DNA of 57,129 nt from Streptococcus sp. k-402 (GTDB lineage Bacteria > Bacillota > Bacilli > Lactobacillales > Streptococcaceae). Below the pieces are notes generated by a model that saw only the letters and a list, made by a program, of their open reading frames with translations, was not told where the DNA came from and did no database searches. Shown here piece by piece: positions 1-8,266 of the stretch (within the stretch, counting starts at the first letter, position 1; each line of letters opens with the position of its first letter). Made by a program: the position numbers and the translations under genes. The stretch is taken from positions 89,015 through 146,143 of the forward strand of contig NZ_VMNB01000010.1 of assembly GCF_013277515.1 (NCBI RefSeq). Reading direction: 5' to 3'.

Positions 1-94
1 CTGACTTTGTCAGTCTTATCTACAACCTCAAAGCGGTGCTTTGAGCAACCTGCGGCTAGCTTCCTAGTTTGCTTTTTGATTTTCATTGAGTATA
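1..94 (+). repeat. BOX element, partial (boxB/boxC part, cut by window start)
   Basis: The stretch contains the paired CTGACTTTGTCAG motif, the CTCAAAGCGG...CTTTGAG inverted motif and the conserved end TTTTCATTGAGTAT. These match the C-terminal part of the streptococcal BOX repeat, also present at 52891-53087 and 56796-56934. The boxA end lies outside the window. It sits downstream of the Rrf2-type gene. Confidence 0.85.
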
Positions 95-132
95 AAAACC
101 TTCTCATAAGCTTTTTTATTTTAAAGAAGAAT

Positions 133-570
133 TCACTCCTTCATCTGACTCTCTGCATCAGCCACAACTTGCTCTAAACTAGTCTGACCAAGCTCTGCCT
201 CCATGGCCAGCTGGATTCTCTCCAATTTTTGATCCAAAACATCATGAATATGAGCTCCAACTGGACAATTTGGATTTGGATTGTCATGGAAACTGAAGAG
301 TTGACCAGTCTTACCAAGACACTCAACCGCTTGATAAACATCTAAAAGACTAATATCCTTGAGATCCTTGACAATCTCTGTTCCCCCTGTTCCACGCGCC
401 ACTGAAATCAGCTCTGCCTTCTTCAACTGGGACAAGGTTTTTCTGATAATGACAGGATTGACCCCGACACTAGCAGCCAGAAAATCACTGGTCACCTTGC
501 TTTCCTTCCCCTTGAGGGCAATGATTATCAGCATATGAGTCGCAATGGTAAATCTACTTGGAATTTGCAT
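133..570 (-). CDS. Rrf2 family transcriptional regulator (YwnA-like)
   Basis: 145 residues, the usual length for an Rrf2 winged-helix regulator. The N-terminal 80 residues form the helix-turn-helix and wing, with the family pattern of a recognition helix (VNPVIIRKTLSQLKKAELI, about 37-55) followed by a glycine-rich wing (RGTGG, 59-63). Iron-sulfur Rrf2 proteins such as IscR and NsrR carry three spaced cysteines. Here only C84 and C102 are present, so a cluster-free or thiol-based sensor of the YwnA/CymR type is more likely. AGGAGAAGAG precedes the ATG. It is the only gene on this strand before the BOX element, so its targets cannot be read from context. Family assignment is firm; the signal is unknown. 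Confidence 0.85.
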   Translation of the reverse strand: MQIPSRFTIATHMLIIIALKGKESKVTSDFLAASVGVNPVIIRKTLSQLKKAELISVARGTGGTEIVKDLKDISLLDVYQAVECLGKTGQLFSFHDNPNPNCPVGAHIHDVLDQKLERIQLAMEAELGQTSLEQVVADAESQMKE

Positions 571-645
571 GCTCTTCTCCTTTTTACGAGGCTACCCTGC
601 CTCTACTCTTCTTTTTCTTTTATTATACCCTTTTTAGTTGTAATG

Positions 646-1488
646 TCAATCGTTACCACCTTTTAACCAGTCGTCTAACTCCCGATCGTAGCCCTCTTTC
701 TGGGCCAATTCTCTCAGAAATTCCTGATGATGAGTATGGTGGATCCCATTGACCAGACTTTCATAATAAACCTCAAAATAAGGGAGTTTCAGGTCTTTAG
801 CCAACTGCAATTCAGCTGCCACATCGTAGTCTACCCGTCGGAAGTCCATATCTACCAAGCCCTTGTCATCAAACTCCAAAATCATATACTGGGCCCGCAA
901 GTCCTTCCGTAGCTGAGCGTCTAAAAAGAAAGGTTGCCCAATCGAACCCGGATTGACAATCAATTGCCCACCAGTCCCGTAACGAAGCAACTGCTGGTGA
1001 ATATGACCATAAACAGCAATATCACAAGGCGGATTGGTCACCAAGCGGTCAAAATCCTCTTGCGCTCCAGTATGAATCAACTCTCTCCCCCAGTTCTTAT
1101 CAGGAAGATGGTGGCTAATTCCCACCGTCAAATTCCCAAACTGACGATGAAGCTGGAGAGGTTGATTGTGAAGCAATTCGATTTCTTCTAGGGAAATTTC
1201 CTCTAAAACATATTGGCACTGGCGCAAGAGATAGCGTTGACTGGGACGAGTACTATCCAATTCCTTGCGGACACCATGCCACAGACTGTCTTCCCAGTTT
1301 CCCAAAACTCTAGCCGTAATCGGTAGATCAGCCAACAAGTCCAAAATCCTTCTACGCCCTGTCCCTGGCATGAGAATATCTCCCAAAAGCCAGTATTCAT
1401 CCACTCCTAGCTGCCGAGCATCTGCCAAAACAGCCTCCAAGGCGGTGGTATTTCCATGAATATCTGAAAGAAGAGCTATTTTCGTCAT
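646..1488 (-). CDS. Calcineurin-like metallophosphoesterase (YfcE/MJ0936-type)
   Basis: Cytoplasmic metal-dependent phosphoesterase of 280 residues. Dimetal-site motifs are visible in order: SDIHGN (D9, H11), LLGD (D37), GNWED (N64), and GHIH near residue 160. I chose the ATG at 1488 rather than the in-frame ATG at 1494. GAGGAG at 1495-1500 abuts the 1494 codon with no spacer but lies 6 nt from the 1488 codon. Related proteins act on small phosphodiesters or nucleotides; the substrate cannot be deduced here. The gene is divergent from psaR across a 111-bp gap holding a hairpin. Confidence 0.85.
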   Translation of the reverse strand: MTKIALLSDIHGNTTALEAVLADARQLGVDEYWLLGDILMPGTGRRRILDLLADLPITARVLGNWEDSLWHGVRKELDSTRPSQRYLLRQCQYVLEEISLEEIELLHNQPLQLHRQFGNLTVGISHHLPDKNWGRELIHTGAQEDFDRLVTNPPCDIAVYGHIHQQLLRYGTGGQLIVNPGSIGQPFFLDAQLRKDLRAQYMILEFDDKGLVDMDFRRVDYDVAAELQLAKDLKLPYFEVYYESLVNGIHHTHHQEFLRELAQKEGYDRELDDWLKGGND

Positions 1489-1538
1489 ATCCATCTCCTC
1501 GTTTTTTCTCTTGCAATAAGTATAACATAAAAAGTCAC

Positions 1539-1562
1539 AGCTAGAGAAATCTAGCTTTTTTT
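1539..1562 (+). terminator. Hairpin with T-run between divergent genes
   Basis: AGCTAGA and TCTAGCT arms (1539-1545, 1550-1556) enclose a GAAA loop and are followed by seven T residues. No plus-strand gene ends upstream, so its role as a terminator is unclear. It overlaps the expected -35 region of psaR. Confidence 0.5.
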
Positions 1563-1570
1563 GATATACT
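1562..1570 (+). promoter_or_regulatory. Extended -10 promoter of psaR
   Basis: TGA-TATACT forms an extended -10 element about 30 nt upstream of the psaR start codon. A good -35 is not visible because the hairpin at 1539-1562 occupies that position. Confidence 0.45.
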
Positions 1571-1599
1571 AGATAAAGATATTAGACAAGAGGAAACGA

Positions 1600-2250
1600 A
1601 TGACCCCGAATAAAGAAGATTATCTAAAATGTATTTATGAAATTGGCATAGACCTGCATAAAATCACCAACAAGGAAATTGCGGCTCGCATGCAAGTCTC
1701 TCCCCCTGCCGTAACTGAAATGATTAAACGGATGAAAAGTGAAAATCTCATCCTCAAGGACAAGGAATGTGGCTATCTACTGACTGATCTCGGACTCAAA
1801 CTGGTCTCTGAGCTCTATCGTAAACACCGCTTGATTGAAGTTTTTCTAGTTCATCATTTAGACTATACGAGTGACCAGATTCATGAGGAAGCTGAGGTCT
1901 TGGAACACACTGTATCTGACCTGTTCGTGGAAAGACTGGATAAATTGCTAGGTTTCCCTAAAACCTGCCCCCACGGAGGAACCATTCCTGCCAAGGGAGA
2001 ACTCCTAGTTGAAATCAATAACCTGCCACTAGCTGACATCAAGGAAGCTGGCTCCTATCGCCTGACTCGGGTGCACGATAGTTTTGACATTCTCAGTTAT
2101 CTGGACAAGCACTCACTTCACATCGGTGATTCGCTCCAAGTCAAGCAGTTTGATGGCTTCAGCAACACCTTCACTATCCTTAGTAAAGACGAGGATTTAC
2201 AAGTGAATATGGACATTGCCAAACAACTCTATGTCGAAAAAATCAACTAA
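1600..2250 (+). CDS. psaR: Manganese-dependent repressor PsaR (DtxR/MntR family)
   Basis: 216-residue DtxR-type metalloregulator that represses the psaBCA Mn transporter when Mn is bound. The N-terminal winged helix (about 1-70, with VSPPAVTEMIKRM as recognition region) is followed by a dimerisation/metal domain and a C-terminal SH3-like FeoA domain. The residues described for the primary metal site of the homologue ScaR (E80, C123, H125, D160) are all present, as are secondary-site residues D7, H76, E99, E102 and H103. AGAGGAAACGA precedes the ATG. A strong terminator follows. Its operator is visible at 10274-10295, 8.7 kb away. Confidence 0.95.
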   Translation: MTPNKEDYLKCIYEIGIDLHKITNKEIAARMQVSPPAVTEMIKRMKSENLILKDKECGYLLTDLGLKLVSELYRKHRLIEVFLVHHLDYTSDQIHEEAEVLEHTVSDLFVERLDKLLGFPKTCPHGGTIPAKGELLVEINNLPLADIKEAGSYRLTRVHDSFDILSYLDKHSLHIGDSLQVKQFDGFSNTFTILSKDEDLQVNMDIAKQLYVEKIN

Positions 2251-2268
2251 TTTCTCAAGTCCCCTACC

Positions 2269-2302
2269 AACCCTGAAAATTTGATTTTCAGGGTTTTATT
2301 TT
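2269..2302 (+). terminator. Rho-independent terminator of psaR
   Basis: Perfect 12-bp arms (2269-2280 and 2284-2295, AACCCTGAAAAT and its complement) with a 3-nt loop, followed by TTATTTTT. Confidence 0.9.
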
Positions 2303-2368
2303 TATCATTTGATTTTGCTTTCATTTAGTTGTAGAATATTTGTTAAAAAAAGAAAGATAGTTTAACCT

Positions 2369-3079
2369 ATGAAAAAATCACTAAAAATTTTTGCGACATC
2401 TAAATGGTTTGACCTCTTTGGAGTTGCTTTGGTCGTTGGGATTGCGATTGCATCTGGTTACCTCAACTCCCGCCTCGATAAATTTGTAGACTGGGGACCA
2501 TGGACAGCTCTTGTTCCCTTTGGATTGATTTCCGTAACCAATGTTGGGATTTCCATGTTGTCCACTCGTTTCACGGGAAAATTAAGCAAATGGGGAAATT
2601 ACTTTGGCATTGTTAATACCATTTTGTCCGGTGCTATTGATTATATCCTTGGAAATAAGGCGGCTATTATCACTTATCCCGTCACCTTCCTCATTTATAC
2701 CTTTGCTATTAAGAAATGGGAAGCTTCGCAAGAAGGCAGACCCAACCAAATGAGCCAAAAACAGCTAAAATTGGCGGCCATCATCATTTCAATCATCGCC
2801 TTCCTCTTTGCCTTTGTGACCAACTATATCGGATATGGGGGCAAGATGAATCTCCTTGCCTACGTAACAACTATTGCCTTTGCACTGTCCCTCATTGCCA
2901 ATGCTTTGAATGCATTGAAACTAACAACTCAGTGGGGCTTTTGGTTGATTTACAATTTCGTTCAGCTGACAAAGGCTGGCATTCAAGGAAACTTTGCCAA
3001 TATCGGTAAATACATCTTTTATATCCTCAATGCAATCGGAGCTTTATTTGTCTGGAATGATGAAGAAGTAAAACAATAA
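2369..3079 (+). CDS. pnuC: PnuC-like nicotinamide riboside/vitamin transporter
   Basis: 236 residues with about seven hydrophobic segments, matching the PnuC family of facilitative nicotinamide riboside transporters. Family-like features are the aromatic C-terminal half with TTQWGFWLIYN (about 187-197) and the final helix IGKYIFYILNAIGALFVWN. These correspond to the WxxW-type substrate-binding helices of PnuC. It is monocistronic between the psaR terminator and the next promoter. Uptake of NAD precursors fits an organism that lacks de novo NAD synthesis. The exact vitamin (nicotinamide riboside or a related base) is inferred from family only. Confidence 0.8.
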   Translation: MKKSLKIFATSKWFDLFGVALVVGIAIASGYLNSRLDKFVDWGPWTALVPFGLISVTNVGISMLSTRFTGKLSKWGNYFGIVNTILSGAIDYILGNKAAIITYPVTFLIYTFAIKKWEASQEGRPNQMSQKQLKLAAIIISIIAFLFAFVTNYIGYGGKMNLLAYVTTIAFALSLIANALNALKLTTQWGFWLIYNFVQLTKAGIQGNFANIGKYIFYILNAIGALFVWNDEEVKQ

Positions 3080-3140
3080 GAGGAAAATCAAATAAAGAAA
3101 TCTAACAGAATCTCCTTACTAAAATTTTTTATCATTTTAC

Positions 3141-3169
3141 TTGTAACTCCCATTCTTTTGGAGTAGAAT
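3141..3169 (+). promoter_or_regulatory. Promoter for the tandem membrane-protein genes
   Basis: TTGTAA (3141-3146) and TAGAAT (3164-3169) are separated by 17 bp, 30 nt upstream of the first start codon. Confidence 0.5.
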
Positions 3170-3198
3170 GAAGCTAGATAAAAGAGGGAGGTCTTGTC

Positions 3199-3612
3199 AT
3201 GAAAAAACTCTATAGAATCCATTTTACAGCAATTGCAGTTATCGATTTGCTACTATTCGCATTTTTTAGCACTAGACTCGAGACAGCTTTCGACTGGCTC
3301 TTGCTCACTGGTTTTATTTTCCTCCTTGTTCAGGGACTCCTGCTATTTCGCTTGGTCGTCCAACTAAAAAATCAATTCGCTGAGATTTATCCTCAAATCA
3401 ATAAAATGATTCGCTTCTACTATTTAGGGGTGCTCATCAGCGACTTTCTATTATTTGTTCTCTTAGCCTTCACTAGTTCTCAGCGATTTTCCACTCTTAT
3501 GCCAATCGTCACTGCTTGTCATTATACTTTATATTATCTGACGACTGACTACCTAAGAGAAAACTATCCAGACTTTTACGATAAACACATCACTTTATGG
3601 GAGTGTCTCTAA
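3199..3612 (+). CDS. Small four-helix membrane protein, paralogue 1
   Basis: 137 residues with four predicted membrane helices (about 8-28, 33-53, 75-93, 100-118). I do not recognise a functional family. It aligns over its whole length with the next gene, also 137 residues. Shared features are an N-terminal MKK, an FDWLLL/WDWILI segment, a loop containing NQ and Y(P/S)QI, and a C-terminal (K/R)xxxPxxYxKxIxxWxxL block. The preceding AGAGGGAGG is a strong ribosome-binding site. Unknown function. Confidence 0.75.
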   Translation: MKKLYRIHFTAIAVIDLLLFAFFSTRLETAFDWLLLTGFIFLLVQGLLLFRLVVQLKNQFAEIYPQINKMIRFYYLGVLISDFLLFVLLAFTSSQRFSTLMPIVTACHYTLYYLTTDYLRENYPDFYDKHITLWECL

Positions 3613-3630
3613 GGAAAAGGAGGTTTTAGC

Positions 3631-4044
3631 ATGAAAAAAATCATCTTCATCAAAACCATTCAACTTCTTGTCATTGATGGAATCATGCTGGCATTTTTGA
3701 CATTTAAAGAGGGGCTTACTTGGGATTGGATTTTGATTTACAGTGGTTGGCTCATTTTCTTTCATCCTGTGCTATTGACCTATCTGTCCAACCAGCTTTG
3801 TGACCACTTTAGTCAACTCTATTCCCAGATTAGACCGCGATTCTGGCGTTTTGCCTTACAAATCCTCCTATGGGATAGCCTGATGATTCTCTCCTTGATA
3901 TGTTTGAGTGGTGTGCCACTTTTCCTTCAGGGAACTCTCCTCATCCTAGGACACATCATCCCTTCCTATCGCACTTGCCAAAGCCTGAAAAGAGATTTTC
4001 CTAAGGCCTATCAGAAACAGATTTCATTTTGGAGTATTTTATGA
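3631..4044 (+). CDS. Small four-helix membrane protein, paralogue 2
   Basis: 137 residues, same length and helix layout as the preceding gene, which starts 432 nt upstream. The two are probably co-transcribed (18-nt gap, AAGGAGG ribosome-binding site). Sequence similarity is modest but runs from end to end, so this is a tandem duplication that has diverged. It carries extra aromatic residues (WDWILIYSGW, about 28-37) and ends LKRDFPKAYQKQISFWSIL. No catalytic motif is visible. Its transcript ends at the bidirectional terminator shared with dtd. Unknown function. Confidence 0.75.
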   Translation: MKKIIFIKTIQLLVIDGIMLAFLTFKEGLTWDWILIYSGWLIFFHPVLLTYLSNQLCDHFSQLYSQIRPRFWRFALQILLWDSLMILSLICLSGVPLFLQGTLLILGHIIPSYRTCQSLKRDFPKAYQKQISFWSIL

Positions 4045-4045
4045 T

Positions 4046-4095
4046 AGATAAGAAAAGCCAAGCCGGCTGGACTTGGTCTTTCTTATCTATTTTTA
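4046..4095. terminator. Bidirectional terminator between convergent transcripts
   Basis: Long stem: AGATAAGAAA...CCAAG pairs with CTTGG...TTTCTTATCT, and ATTTTT follows. It overlaps the last codons of dtd and serves both converging transcripts. Confidence 0.85.
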
Positions 4096-4526
4096 GTATC
4101 AAGGATAATGGTAACTGGCCCATCATTGACCAGCTCAACCTGCATATCAGCTCCAAAGAGGCCTGTCTGAACGGGCACTTCTTGCGCTAATTTTTGATTG
4201 AAAGCATCATAGAAGTCTGATGCCATATCAGGCTTGGCTGCCCCTGTAAAGGCTGGACGATTGCCTTTCTTGGTATCCGCAAAGAGGGTAAACTGAGAAA
4301 TAGAGAGGATTTCTCCTTCAATATCTTTGACAGACAGGTTCATCTTGCCTTCTGCGTCTGAAAAAATACGCATGTTGACCAGTTTTCTCACAGCATAGTC
4401 CAAATCTTCCTCTTGGTCCTCTGGTCCAACACCAACCAGCAATAAGAGGCCTTGATTGATTTTCCCCTGAACCTGACCTTCGATAGTCACTTGGGCTTTT
4501 TTAACCCGTTGGATAATGATTTTCAT
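4083..4526 (-). CDS. dtd: D-aminoacyl-tRNA deacylase
   Basis: 147 residues, the normal DTD length. The enzyme hydrolyses D-amino acids from mischarged tRNA in the cytoplasm. Family signatures are present: the MKIIIQRV start, the [21 protein letters not shown] block (about 78-98), whose SQFTL residues line the active site, and the C-terminal [11 protein letters not shown] segment carrying the cross-subunit Gly-Pro motif in its NxGPVT form. It lies 29 nt downstream of rel and is probably co-transcribed, a pairing conserved in many Firmicutes. No anomalies. Confidence 0.95.
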   Translation of the reverse strand: MKIIIQRVKKAQVTIEGQVQGKINQGLLLLVGVGPEDQEEDLDYAVRKLVNMRIFSDAEGKMNLSVKDIEGEILSISQFTLFADTKKGNRPAFTGAAKPDMASDFYDAFNQKLAQEVPVQTGLFGADMQVELVNDGPVTIILDTKNR

Positions 4527-4555
4527 AATAGCCTTTCTAGTAAGAGCTAGGACAA

Positions 4556-6778
4556 TTAGCCATTGGTCCGTTTAACAGAGTAAACTTCTGGCACACTCTT
4601 AATCTTGTCCACGACCGTCGTCAGTGTCGAGAGGTTGGCAATACCAAAGGATACATGGATATTAGCAAATTTCATATCCTTGGTTGGTTGAGCGTTAACT
4701 GTTGAGATATTCTTGGTTGTGTTTGAAAGAACTTGCAGTATATCGTTCAACAGTCCTGTACGGTTGAGACCATAGATATCGATATGAGCCATATACTCCT
4801 TATTTGAGTTTGAATACTGGTCTTCCCACTCCACATCAAGGAGACGTTGCTCGTAGTTTTCTTGGGCACGCAGGTTCATACAATCCACACGGTGAATAGC
4901 TACACCACGACCCTTGGTAATGTAGCCGACAATATCGTCACCAGGAACAGGATTACAACACTTGGCAATCCGCACTAGGAGACCTGAGGCTCCTTCAATG
5001 ACCACACCCCCCTCATGCTTGACCTTGAGGGTTTCTTTATTTTCAACCTTGACCTCGCCACCTTTGACAAGTTCTTCTGCCTCAGCCTTGGCCTTGGCAC
5101 GTTCTTCTTCACGACGTTCCTTTTCAGTCAAACGGTTAAAGACAGTAATAGCACCGATTTCGCCAAAACCAATAGCCGCAAAGAGGGATTCTTCTGTCTT
5201 GTAGCTGGTCTTTTGCAGAACTTGATCCATGTGGCGCTTGTCCATAAATTTATTGGCTACATAGCCATTTTCTTGGAACTGGGCCATCAACATTTCACGA
5301 CCCTTGTTGACAGACAATTCCTTATCTTGGTTTTTAAAGAACTGACGAATCTTGTTGCGCGCCTTGCTGGTCTTGACCATATTGAGCCAGTCACGGCTTG
5401 GCCCAAAGGAGTTGGGGTTGGTGACAATTTCAACCTGATCCCCTGTCTTGAGCTTGGTTGTCAGTGGAACCATGCGACCATTGACCTTGGCACCAGTTGC
5501 TTTTTCCCCGACTTTTGTATGGATTTCGTAGGCAAAGTCAATCGGTCCTGAATCTTTTGGAAGGGAACGGACAGCTCCATCTGGGGTAAAGACGTAAATC
5601 TCCTCAGCCAGATAGTTTTCCTTAACAGAGTCCACAAATTCCTTGGCATCATCAGCCTGGTCTTGGAGCTCCATCATCTCCTTGATCCAGTTCATCCCAA
5701 TAGCAGACTCCTTGCTGTTAACCTGCCCCTTAACGCCTTTCTTATAAGCCCAGTGAGCCGCAACCCCGTACTCAGCCACCTCGTGCATGGCTTTAGTTCG
5801 AATCTGGAATTCGATCGGCCCTTTTGGCCCATAAACTGTCGTATGGATAGACTGATAACCATTGGCCTTGCGGTTAGCGATATAGTCTTTGAAACGACCA
5901 GGCATAGGTTTCCAAAGTTCATGCACATAACCAAGCATGGCATAAACATCACTTTGGGTATCCAAAATACAACGAATGGCAATCAGGTCATAGATTTCCT
6001 CAAACCGTTTTCTCTTATCCTGCATTTTACGGAAAATTGAGTAAATATGCTTGGGACGACCGTAAATCTTCCCTTTCAAGTGACGTTCTGTCGTATATTC
6101 CTCTAATTTTGTAACTACCTCATCCACCAAGGCTTCACGCTCTCTACGCTTTTCCTTCATCATATGGGTAATCTTGTAAAACTCCGTTGGATTGAGATAA
6201 CGGAAAGACAGGTCTTCTAATTCCCATTTAACGCTAGAAATCCCCAAACGGTGGGCAAGTGGGGCATAGATTTCCATGGTTTCTTTGGAAATGCGCTCCT
6301 GCTTGTCTTTTCGAAGATGTTTTAGGGTCCGCATATTGTGCAAACGGTCAGACAGTTTGACCAAAATAACGCGGATGTCCTCAGACATGGCCATGAGCAT
6401 CTTACGATGATTTTCCGCTAATTGCTCCTCGATAGATTTGTACTCGACCTTACCAAGCTTGGTAACCCCATCTACGATTACCCGCACATCAGGGCCAAAC
6501 TCTCTCTCCAAATCATCCAAGGTCGCATCTGTATCTTCCACCACATCATGCAAGAAACCACAGGCAACCGTTACAGCATCTAGTTTGAGTTTGGCTAAAA
6601 TACCTGCCACTTGGATAGGGTGAATAATGTAAGGCTCACCTGATTTGCGATATTGACCACTATGGCATTCCACCGCATAGATCAAGGCCTTATGGACAAA
6701 ATGGACATCCTCTTCTGTTAAATATTCTTTGGTTAAGGCGACAACTTCTTCGCCTGTTAAATTCACTTCTTTTGGCAT
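4556..6778 (-). CDS. relA: Bifunctional (p)ppGpp synthetase/hydrolase Rel
   Basis: 740 residues, full-length long RSH enzyme that makes and degrades (p)ppGpp in the stringent response. Domains in order: HD hydrolase (H53, HD at 77-78, and D144 in SDRLHNMR are all present, so hydrolase should be active); synthetase with [20 protein letters not shown] and YQSIHTT near 290-312; TGS (about 390-450, [25 protein letters not shown]); conserved-cysteine region ([14 protein letters not shown]); ACT domain at the C-terminus ([17 protein letters not shown]). The gene starts with MPKEV, and AATTGGAGAG precedes the ATG. It forms a unit with dtd. Confidence 0.97.
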   Translation of the reverse strand: MPKEVNLTGEEVVALTKEYLTEEDVHFVHKALIYAVECHSGQYRKSGEPYIIHPIQVAGILAKLKLDAVTVACGFLHDVVEDTDATLDDLEREFGPDVRVIVDGVTKLGKVEYKSIEEQLAENHRKMLMAMSEDIRVILVKLSDRLHNMRTLKHLRKDKQERISKETMEIYAPLAHRLGISSVKWELEDLSFRYLNPTEFYKITHMMKEKRREREALVDEVVTKLEEYTTERHLKGKIYGRPKHIYSIFRKMQDKRKRFEEIYDLIAIRCILDTQSDVYAMLGYVHELWKPMPGRFKDYIANRKANGYQSIHTTVYGPKGPIEFQIRTKAMHEVAEYGVAAHWAYKKGVKGQVNSKESAIGMNWIKEMMELQDQADDAKEFVDSVKENYLAEEIYVFTPDGAVRSLPKDSGPIDFAYEIHTKVGEKATGAKVNGRMVPLTTKLKTGDQVEIVTNPNSFGPSRDWLNMVKTSKARNKIRQFFKNQDKELSVNKGREMLMAQFQENGYVANKFMDKRHMDQVLQKTSYKTEESLFAAIGFGEIGAITVFNRLTEKERREEERAKAKAEAEELVKGGEVKVENKETLKVKHEGGVVIEGASGLLVRIAKCCNPVPGDDIVGYITKGRGVAIHRVDCMNLRAQENYEQRLLDVEWEDQYSNSNKEYMAHIDIYGLNRTGLLNDILQVLSNTTKNISTVNAQPTKDMKFANIHVSFGIANLSTLTTVVDKIKSVPEVYSVKRTNG

Positions 6779-6856
6779 CTCTACTCTCCAATTCTTCCTA
6801 CCATTTTATCACTTTTTTAAGAATATGAAAACTAGATTGGAACAGAATAGGAAAAA

Positions 6857-6891
6857 AATAATTCAGAATTGCTTGATAATTCTGAATTATT
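6857..6891 (-). terminator. Perfect inverted repeat followed by T-run on the minus strand
   Basis: 14-bp arms (6857-6870 and 6878-6891) with a 7-nt loop; read on the minus strand the hairpin runs into TTTTTTT. It lies 80 bp upstream of rel, with no annotated minus-strand gene upstream. It may be the end of a small transcript or an attenuator in the rel leader. Confidence 0.55.
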
Positions 6892-6912
6892 AGTCTATAA
6901 TATATTACGAAG

Positions 6913-7044
6913 TTAGATTTTAAACTTAGGTGATAGAAGGAGAGATAGAAGAACGGAAACCATATTGTAACCGAAAGACTTTCTGACTTCCCCAATTTCC
7001 TTGAAGATACGAAAGCTAAACAGTGGAACTCGTGTCACATACAC
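6913..7044 (-). CDS. Possible small ORF upstream of rel (very uncertain)
   Basis: This is the main content of the 344-bp gap between rel and the DUF1093 gene. A 43-codon frame starts at a GTG (7042-7044) that has AAGG 5 nt upstream and ends at the TAA at 6913-6915. The peptide is basic and ends in a hydrophobic stretch (MVSVLLSLLLS) plus PKFKI. The frame is followed 22 nt later by the hairpin and T-run at 6857-6891. Another frame across the same DNA (6798-6995) is also open. I do not recognise it, and it may be a gene remnant or non-coding RNA. Confidence 0.2.
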   Translation of the reverse strand: MYVTRVPLFSFRIFKEIGEVRKSFGYNMVSVLLSLLLSPKFKI

Positions 7045-7122
7045 TGGTACCTTGACTGGATTTTGGAATTAAAAATCCTCAAGATACTTTCTTTTATCCT
7101 TTAGTTTATAAGGAGAACACCT

Positions 7123-7383
7123 ATGAAAAAAACTGCTATTTCTATCTTTGCTCTCCTAGTGTTAGGAGTTAGCTGTCTGTTCCTATTCAGCCAGCAAGGC
7201 TATAAAAAAACAGTCGTTCAATACTATGCTAAGGACCAGAACCTGCCCAATAGGATAACTTATAGTGAATATAATGATAAACAAGAAGCCAACTACGGTG
7301 GCACTCTAAACATCACATCTATCAAACAAGCTAATGACGGAGTTTATGCAACCTATGAAGGGCAATTGACACCTCTCCAATAG
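7123..7383 (+). CDS. Small exported DUF1093/YxeA-like protein
   Basis: 86 residues. An N-terminal signal or anchor helix (KTAISIFALLVLGVSCLFLF, 3-22) is followed by a short domain with YYAKD, an internal YSEYNDKQEANYGGTLNI segment and a C-terminal YEGQL. This resembles YxeA/DUF1093 oligonucleotide-binding-fold proteins, which are usually about 110 residues, so the family call is tentative. The cysteine at 18 lies within the hydrophobic core and is not followed by a convincing lipobox layout. AGGAGAAC precedes the ATG. It has its own terminator. Function unknown. Confidence 0.65.
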   Translation: MKKTAISIFALLVLGVSCLFLFSQQGYKKTVVQYYAKDQNLPNRITYSEYNDKQEANYGGTLNITSIKQANDGVYATYEGQLTPLQ

Positions 7384-7395
7384 TGATAAATTGAT

Positions 7396-7430
7396 AACCA
7401 GCCTGTCTTCATCCAGTCATGCTGGTTTTT
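7396..7430 (+). terminator. Terminator after the small exported protein gene
   Basis: AACCAGC (7396-7402) pairs with GCTGGTT (7421-7427), followed by T residues. Confidence 0.7.
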
Positions 7431-7509
7431 AAGTTCATTTTAAATCCTTACCTATTCTCCCTAACTGTGCTATACTTATCTTAGTACATTCTTTGAGATT
7501 GGAGCTAGT

Positions 7510-8139
7510 ATGAAAATCCATAAAACTGTGAATCCTGTTGCTTATGAAAATACCTATTACTTGGAAGGCGAAAAGCACCTTATCGTAGTAGATCCTGGTA
7601 GTCATTGGGAAGCCATTCGTCAGACAATCGAGAAGATCAACAAACCGATCTGTGCCATTCTATTGACCCATGCCCATTATGACCATATCATGAGTCTGGA
7701 CTTGGTTCGCGAGACTTTTGGCAATCCTCCTGTCTATATCGCAGAGAGTGAAGCTAGCTGGCTCTACACTCCTGTCGATAATCTCTCTGGGCTTCCCCGC
7801 CACGATGATATGGCAGATGTGGTCTCAAAACCAGCTGAACACACCTTTGTCTTTCATGAGGAATATCAACTGGAGGAATTTCGTTTCACTGTCTTGCCAA
7901 CACCAGGTCACTCTATCGGCGGTGTTTCTATCGTCTTTCCTGATGCTCACCTAGTCTTGACAGGTGATGCTCTATTCCGAGAAACTATCGGACGAACGGA
8001 CCTTCCGACTGGTGGCATGGAGCAACTTCTTCATAGTATCCAGACCCAACTTTTCACCCTACCAAACTACGATGTCTATCCAGGACATGGTCCAGCTACT
8101 ACTATTGCTCACGAAAAAACTTTCAATCCTTTTTTCTAG
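7510..8139 (+). CDS. Metallo-beta-lactamase-fold hydrolase (glyoxalase II-like)
   Basis: 209-residue cytoplasmic hydrolase. The dinuclear metal ligands of the fold are all visible: THAHYDH (H54, H56, D58, H59), PTPGHS (H134), TGD (D153) and YPGH (H193). The short length and the GDALFRETIGRTDLP segment match the YcbL/YqgX type of glyoxalase II-like thioesterases. No Cys or extra domain suggests a persulfide dioxygenase. GATTGGAGC precedes the ATG. Substrate is inferred as a glutathione- or other thiol-conjugated ester; not provable here. Confidence 0.88.
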   Translation: MKIHKTVNPVAYENTYYLEGEKHLIVVDPGSHWEAIRQTIEKINKPICAILLTHAHYDHIMSLDLVRETFGNPPVYIAESEASWLYTPVDNLSGLPRHDDMADVVSKPAEHTFVFHEEYQLEEFRFTVLPTPGHSIGGVSIVFPDAHLVLTGDALFRETIGRTDLPTGGMEQLLHSIQTQLFTLPNYDVYPGHGPATTIAHEKTFNPFF

Positions 8140-8200
8140 CAAGATGATGATAATCAATAGCACAATTTAAGTAAACTATCCAGCAAATCTTTCTATTACA

Positions 8201-8245
8201 AAAGGCATCCCGTCAAGGTTTTCACACCTGATTGGATGCCTTTTT
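8201..8245. terminator. Terminator between convergent hydrolase and pepO genes
   Basis: AAAGGCATCC (8201-8210) pairs with GGATGCC (8234-8240) and is followed by TTTTT. A preceding A-run makes it usable from the opposite strand. Confidence 0.8.
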
Positions 8246-8266
8246 CTGATGACTTGATTCTTTGCC

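Noticed and set aside
5015..5551. A 178-codon plus-strand frame antisense to rel
   Set aside because: It lies wholly opposite conserved Rel domains, has no ribosome-binding site, and its product has no recognisable fold.
6798..6995. 65-codon minus-strand frame upstream of rel
   Set aside because: It reads through the inverted repeat at 6857-6891 and has no plausible ribosome-binding site; composition is that of AT-rich non-coding DNA.
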